DNA of 64,000 nucleotides from Armatimonadota bacterium (lineage in GTDB: Bacteria > Armatimonadota > DTGP01 > JAKQQT01): contig DASXVS010000002.1 in the NCBI GenBank assembly GCA_036504095.1, positions 1 through 64,000 on the forward strand, in the 5' to 3' direction. The position numbers were made by a program, and so were the translations under genes. Positions 60,219 to 64,000 of the stretch are shown here, one piece after another. Position 1 is the first letter of the stretch. Each line of letters opens with the position of its first letter. The notes below the pieces were generated by a model. It worked only from the letters and a program-made list of their open reading frames with translations, was not told where the DNA came from and ran no database searches.

Positions 60219-61061
60219 GTGAATAAAGGCATCAGCCGCTGGAGCATACCGGCGGAAATCCCTCTCGAAGAAGCCATGCGGCAAGCCAGAGAAGCCGGCT
60301 TCGAGGGGTTGGAACTCTCGTTCGACGCTGCCGGGGACCTCGATTTTACCACCACACAGGCGCAGGCCGAGGCCGTCCGCTCGCTCGCGGACAGGGTAGG
60401 CATCGGCATCGCCGGACTGGCGACCGGATACCACTGGGAGCACCCGCTCACGAGCGGCGACCCATCGAAGCGCACCGCCGGCATCAGTGCAGTGGACAAG
60501 ATGCTGGACATCGCCAAATGGATCGGTGTCGACGCGATCCTCGTTGTGCCCGGCGCCGTGGACGTGTTTTTCCTGCCCGGCAGCGAGGTAGTCCCCTACG
60601 ATGTCGCATACCAGCTCAGCAAGGACGCCATCGGCGGGTTGGTGAAAAAGGCCGAAGCGAACAAAGTGGCCATCGGCCTTGAAAACGTCTGGAACAAGTT
60701 CCTGCTGAGCCCGCTGGAACTCCGCGATTTCATCGACTCCTTCGGCAGCGAGTACGTGGGTTCGTGGTTTGACGTGGGCAACGTGCTCAACACCGGCTAC
60801 CCGGAACACTGGATTCCCATCCTCGGCAAGCGTATCAAGCGCGTCCATGTGAAGGATTTCAAGACCGCCATCGGCAATGCCAACGGCTTCTGCGACCTCG
60901 GTGAGGGAGACGTGAACTGGCCCGCCGTGACGGCCGCGCTGAATGCCATCGGGTACGATGGTTGGGTAACGGCCGAGATGATCCCGACGTATTCCGTCTT
61001 CCCCGCCGGAACGGTCTACGCCGCCTCGATGGGCCTCGATTACATATTGGGTAGGCGGTAA
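60219..61061 (+). CDS. Sugar phosphate isomerase/epimerase (AP-endonuclease-2-like TIM barrel)
   Basis: A 280-residue TIM-barrel protein of the xylose isomerase-like group. Metal and substrate blocks are GFEGLELSFD, GLENVWNKFLLSPLELRDFIDS, VGSWFDVGNVLNTG, RIKRVHVKDFK and VTAEMIPTYS. The start is a GTG behind AAGGAG. It is followed by a Gfo/Idh/MocA dehydrogenase; such pairs act in inositol or keto-sugar catabolism. The exact sugar is unknown. Confidence 0.88.
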   Translation: MNKGISRWSIPAEIPLEEAMRQAREAGFEGLELSFDAAGDLDFTTTQAQAEAVRSLADRVGIGIAGLATGYHWEHPLTSGDPSKRTAGISAVDKMLDIAKWIGVDAILVVPGAVDVFFLPGSEVVPYDVAYQLSKDAIGGLVKKAEANKVAIGLENVWNKFLLSPLELRDFIDSFGSEYVGSWFDVGNVLNTGYPEHWIPILGKRIKRVHVKDFKTAIGNANGFCDLGEGDVNWPAVTAALNAIGYDGWVTAEMIPTYSVFPAGTVYAASMGLDYILGRR

Positions 61062-61070
61062 TCAGAAGAC

Positions 61071-61134
61071 AGTAGTCCGGGGCGACGTTCCACTTCCCAC
61101 CTACTGCCTACTGAATGCTGTCTACTGACTACTT
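61071..61134. repeat. Tandem-word inverted repeat between isomerase and dehydrogenase
   Basis: AGACAGTAGTC (about 61069-61079) faces CTACTGCCTACTG and CTGTCTACTGACTAC (about 61101-61134). The ACTACTG word is repeated. It is less perfect than the others. Confidence 0.55.
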
Positions 61135-61144
61135 GGAGACAAAC

Positions 61145-62185
61145 ATGAATGATTCAACACTGAGAGTGGGGCTTGTGGGTTCGGGGTTCATGGGCCGGCT
61201 GCATGCGAACTGCTGGGAAGCCCTGCCGGGCGCGAAATTGGTGGCCGTGGCCGATCCCACCCCTGAAAGCCGCGACAAATGCCCGGGCAAGCCGGCGCAG
61301 TTTACCCACTGGCAGGACCTCCTCGCCGGCGCGGATGTGGACATAGTGGACGTCTGCACGCCCACGCCCTGGCACGGTGAAGCCGCCATGGGCGCGCTCG
61401 CCGCCGGCAAGAACGTACTGTGCGAAAAGCCGATGGCTCTCAACACCGCCGAAGCGACTGCCATGGCGCGGGCCGGTAAAGCGGCGGGGACGTGCTTCAT
61501 GGTCGCACACGTCATCCGTTTCTGGCCCGAATACGCCCTCCTGAAGGAGATCGTCACTTCCGGCAAGTATGGCGCGCTGAAATCGTTCACGTGCCTGCGG
61601 CGCATGGCGGTTCCGATGTACAACTGGGACATGTGGACGCACGACGAAAAGCGGGCCGGCGGAATCCCGTTCGAAGGCCATATCCACGACGTTGACTACG
61701 TCCGCTACCTGATGGGCGACCCCACGACGGTCTATGCGGTCGGAGTGCGCGACCACACCGGCATCGGCCAGATGTGGACGTCCTACACCTTCGCGAACAA
61801 CAGCCGCGCTGTCGCGGAGGGGAGTTGGGGCTACGAACCCACCTACCCGTTCCAGCACGGGTTCGTCGCCGTGATGGAAGGCGGCGTGGTGGACTACGGC
61901 CTCGGCCGCGAGAAGCCGATGCTCCTCTACACACCGGACGCAGATCCCGAGGAGATCAAGCCGGAGCCGGTGTCGGTCGGTACCGCGGACGAGGGCGGCA
62001 ACATCAGCGACCTCGGCGGCTACTACAAGGAAATAGAGTACTACGCCGGCTGCGTTCGCGCGGGAAAACAGCCGACCATCACCACGCCGTGGGATGCGCG
62101 TGAGACGGTGCGGCTGCTGGAAGCGCAGATTCAGAGCGCGAAGACCGGCCAGTTCGTACCCTTCGCGCCCGAAGCCGAAGCGTGA
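61145..62185 (+). CDS. Gfo/Idh/MocA-family oxidoreductase
   Basis: A 346-residue NAD(P)-dependent sugar dehydrogenase. The Rossmann block is VGLVGSGFMGRLHANCW, then DVCTPTPWHGEAAMGALAAGKNVLCEKPMAL (catalytic Lys in EKP), MVAHVIRFWPEYALLKEIV and GGIPFEGHIHDVDYVRYLMG (catalytic His). GGAG precedes the ATG at 61145; the earlier ATG at 61115 is in the repeat. Likely partner of the isomerase just upstream. Confidence 0.93.
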   Translation: MNDSTLRVGLVGSGFMGRLHANCWEALPGAKLVAVADPTPESRDKCPGKPAQFTHWQDLLAGADVDIVDVCTPTPWHGEAAMGALAAGKNVLCEKPMALNTAEATAMARAGKAAGTCFMVAHVIRFWPEYALLKEIVTSGKYGALKSFTCLRRMAVPMYNWDMWTHDEKRAGGIPFEGHIHDVDYVRYLMGDPTTVYAVGVRDHTGIGQMWTSYTFANNSRAVAEGSWGYEPTYPFQHGFVAVMEGGVVDYGLGREKPMLLYTPDADPEEIKPEPVSVGTADEGGNISDLGGYYKEIEYYAGCVRAGKQPTITTPWDARETVRLLEAQIQSAKTGQFVPFAPEAEA

Positions 62186-62204
62186 TCCCCACGGCCTACT
62201 AATC

Positions 62205-62258
62205 AGCGCGGGCGCCCCGCCCGCATCCCCGGTGGAATAAGGCGGGGCGCCCGCGTCG
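62205..62258. repeat. Inverted pair of the dispersed GC element between convergent genes
   Basis: AGCGCGGGCGCCCCGCCCGC (62205-62224) faces GGCGGGGCGCCCGCG (62241-62255). The two copies can form a long stem, and each can fold alone. It sits between the convergent dehydrogenase and propeller genes and may terminate both. Confidence 0.8.
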
Positions 62259-62315
62259 CATGGTTGGGAACGATGACTTTCCGGACCCGTTCCGGCGTTC
62301 ATCGTCCCGCCTCTG

Positions 62316-63875
62316 TCACGAGATATGGAACGTCGCGCTCCGCGCGGCATCCGAGGAGCCGCGGTCCGGCAGAGCCATCGTGTAGAACGCGTCGGCCACG
62401 GTGCCGGACCCGGTGTAGTCGATGCGAACGCCCACAACGAGGTTCCCCTTCGGATCGGTGTCAAGGCATACCGGGAGCACCGGCGTCGGGCCGGTCGCAC
62501 CCACGACAACGCCCGTAACAAGGGGCGCCGGGATGGTTTGAGTGACCGTTCCGGCCTTCGACGGCAGCCGCACCAGCTTGACGGCGTCTGCCAGAGTGAT
62601 CCGCAGGTCGCCATCGGCGTCCATGGCGACGAACGCGGGATCGGCGGTAGAGGTTGGGCCCTCGGCGAGCCCGCTGGCGATGCGCAGCACGGAGGCGGCG
62701 ATACTTGGGCTCGTCGGGAGCGGCACTGTACTCACGCGCGCGATGTAGTTGGCGCTGGCCGCCGAGTTGGCGCCGCCGTTCTGCGGCACCCACAGCGAGT
62801 TGGCGTCCGCGAAAGCGAGGCTGCGCCCCCTTCCGAGCAGCGTGTTCAGCGCCTCATCATTGGCGGCGAAATCCGGATCCAGATACCACTCAACCGTGTT
62901 ACCGTTGGCCGGGTTCGGGCCGTAGATGAACTTGTTCAAATGGCGCCCCACTCCCGGCGTGGCGCTGCCGACGATGTAGATCGTCTTCTCGTCCGCTGTG
63001 ACGAGGAGCCCATCGATGCGCGTGCCGGCCAAGTTTGAGCCGTCGAACAATTTCACAGGCGGATTCACGGTGTCTCCCAGCGTGCCCAGGAGAACATCGT
63101 TCGGAACGGGCGAGTAGTCCGCTAGATACACCTTCGCGGTGGGACCGAGCCCGAATACCTGGAAACCCCGCGTGTAGAACGCGCCGTCGCCGGAGAGATC
63201 GACCAACCCGGTGTAGGCGGCGTCCTGAGTCCAGGTGGGTTTGCCAGGCGTGGCGCCGGCCTTCGGCGTGAAGTGGCGGATATTATCCGTGTTCTGCTCA
63301 GACGCGAAGAGCGTGCCATCCGAGCCCACCCATATGCCCACGTAGGCATAGGGGTCCGCCAGGTCCTGTGCGACAATCTGCAGGAATGTCCCGTCCGCGC
63401 TCAGTTCATCCACAACGTGGGCCGCAGCGAAATCGCCGATGTACAGGTGGCCGTACGACAGTGTCCCAGGGACCTTGCCCACGTGAAACCCATACCCGGT
63501 CTGCGTGCCTGCCGGAAGGGTGGTCACCGGCGTGATCAGGTCATACGCGGTATGCGGCGCCGCGGCCACCGTAACCGTGAACACGTAGTCGCCGGGAGCC
63601 AACCCGCTGGGAGTGAAAGAAACGTCGTGGGAGCCCTTAGCGAGTTGGGCGCCCGAAAGGGGGATGGTAGCAAGCGCGGTGTCCGGCGCGGCGACCGTGC
63701 CCACGACGATATTGCCAGAATCCGCGCGCTCGTTGAGCAGGTAGTGGAGGCTGTACGCCGGCCCGGCGCCGGTGGCGACCACATCAGAGGCGTAAATCGC
63801 CGCGCGAACGCCGGCGCAGCTAACCAGCAATCCGAGGGTGGACAGCCAGAAACCCGCTTGTCTAAACACTTTCAT
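62316..63875 (-). CDS. Exported NHL/propeller-like protein with dockerin-like segment
   Basis: A 519-residue secreted protein with a signal peptide (ending VRA at about residue 25). Residues 40-115 form a beta-sandwich (APGDYVFTVTVAAAP). About 150-390 is a propeller-like region (GYGHLYIGDF-like, IWVGSDGTLFASEQNTDNIRHF, KVYLADYSPVPNDVL, LAFADANSLWVPQNGG). Near 430-450, AMDADGDLRITLADAVKLVR is a dockerin-type calcium-loop motif. A final beta domain follows. AAAGGAG precedes the ATG. Function unknown; extracellular or surface-bound. Confidence 0.8.
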   Translation of the reverse strand: MKVFRQAGFWLSTLGLLVSCAGVRAAIYASDVVATGAGPAYSLHYLLNERADSGNIVVGTVAAPDTALATIPLSGAQLAKGSHDVSFTPSGLAPGDYVFTVTVAAAPHTAYDLITPVTTLPAGTQTGYGFHVGKVPGTLSYGHLYIGDFAAAHVVDELSADGTFLQIVAQDLADPYAYVGIWVGSDGTLFASEQNTDNIRHFTPKAGATPGKPTWTQDAAYTGLVDLSGDGAFYTRGFQVFGLGPTAKVYLADYSPVPNDVLLGTLGDTVNPPVKLFDGSNLAGTRIDGLLVTADEKTIYIVGSATPGVGRHLNKFIYGPNPANGNTVEWYLDPDFAANDEALNTLLGRGRSLAFADANSLWVPQNGGANSAASANYIARVSTVPLPTSPSIAASVLRIASGLAEGPTSTADPAFVAMDADGDLRITLADAVKLVRLPSKAGTVTQTIPAPLVTGVVVGATGPTPVLPVCLDTDPKGNLVVGVRIDYTGSGTVADAFYTMALPDRGSSDAARSATFHIS

Positions 63876-63914
63876 GTGTCGCTCCTTTTGAAATTACCAG
63901 GACGTGCGGGAATA

Positions 63915-63934
63915 CCGGGGGACCGTCCCCCCGG
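63915..63934 (-). promoter_or_regulatory. Short GC hairpin in the leader of the propeller gene
   Basis: CCGGGGGAC and GTCCCCCCGG form a tight stem about 40 bases upstream of the start. It might attenuate or stabilise the mRNA. Nothing else is recognised in 63876-64000. Confidence 0.4.
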
Positions 63935-64000
63935 GTGCCCCACGCGCGACTAACCCCGGCCGCCGTCGTGCCTGTCCCGCGCCAACGGGGTCGGTTCGGC

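Noticed and set aside
63876-64000. Riboswitch in the leader of the propeller gene
   Set aside because: The single GC hairpin is not accompanied by any conserved aptamer core I can recognise.

Overview
The window looks like a chromosomal segment of a GC-rich, two-membraned bacterium. Armatimonadota is my best guess, with Planctomycetota or Verrucomicrobiota as alternatives. This is inferred from gene content: a PilMNOPQ pilus assembly run with a secretin, single-copy ffh, ftsY, rpsP, rimM and priA, a YlqD-type protein beside khpA and rimM, many exported beta-propeller or DUF-type proteins, Gfo/Idh and sugar isomerase pairs, and ThuA, DUF4838 and DUF3472 families. No rRNA, tRNA or CRISPR array was recognised.

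Layout. 1-135 is the 5' end of a group II intron on the minus strand, lying directly behind the terminator of a large exported protein (198-2825). 3.4-11.7 kb is a cell-wall block: FemX-like ligase, alanine racemase, a double-SIS MurQ/GCKR-like protein, a NamZ-like muramidase, then ftsE-ftsX and an EnvC-like M23 activator. 11.8-20.9 kb holds a GH130 enzyme, priA, a PIN toxin-antitoxin pair, a thioesterase, a broken prepilin remnant, an M2/M3 peptidase and a potassium channel. 21-24.6 kb has a DUF4838 protein, a Uma2 protein and a PadR/membrane-protein operon. 24.7-30 kb is the ffh-rpsP-khpA-ylqD-rimM run followed by an exported PepF-like peptidase. 30-41.5 kb is mostly metabolism: TatD, 2-hydroxyacid dehydrogenase, an APH-like kinase, YhhN, ThuA, guanine deaminase, a B12-type radical SAM protein, galactokinase, three DinB proteins and a HEAT-repeat protein. 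41.6-47.2 kb is dcd plus pilQ, pilP-like, pilO, pilN and pilM. 47.5-64 kb has exported hydrolases and propellers, AAC(3)-like, an RNB nuclease, ftsY, a prepilin and a sugar isomerase/oxidoreductase pair.

The most unusual signal lies between the genes. Many gaps hold long, imperfect to perfect inverted repeats whose arms are tandem copies of a short word, and the word differs from gap to gap (for example CTAGGGT, CCCTCAG, GAAATGAG, ATGCTGA). Six successive gaps around ffh-rpsP-khpA-ylqD-rimM each carry one. Some arms run into stop codons or sit just before ribosome binding sites. One word family also appears inside a coding sequence, and a second dispersed hairpin (GCGGGCG-CTCGCCCGC) is read in frame near the C terminus of FtsY.

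How the genes may work together: the wall block could remodel and recycle peptidoglycan during division (FtsEX controlling the M23 activator, NamZ and MurQ-like handling MurNAc). The pil run would build the inner-membrane platform and secretin of a type IV pilus or secretion machine. Ffh and FtsY supply both halves of SRP targeting for the many exported proteins.
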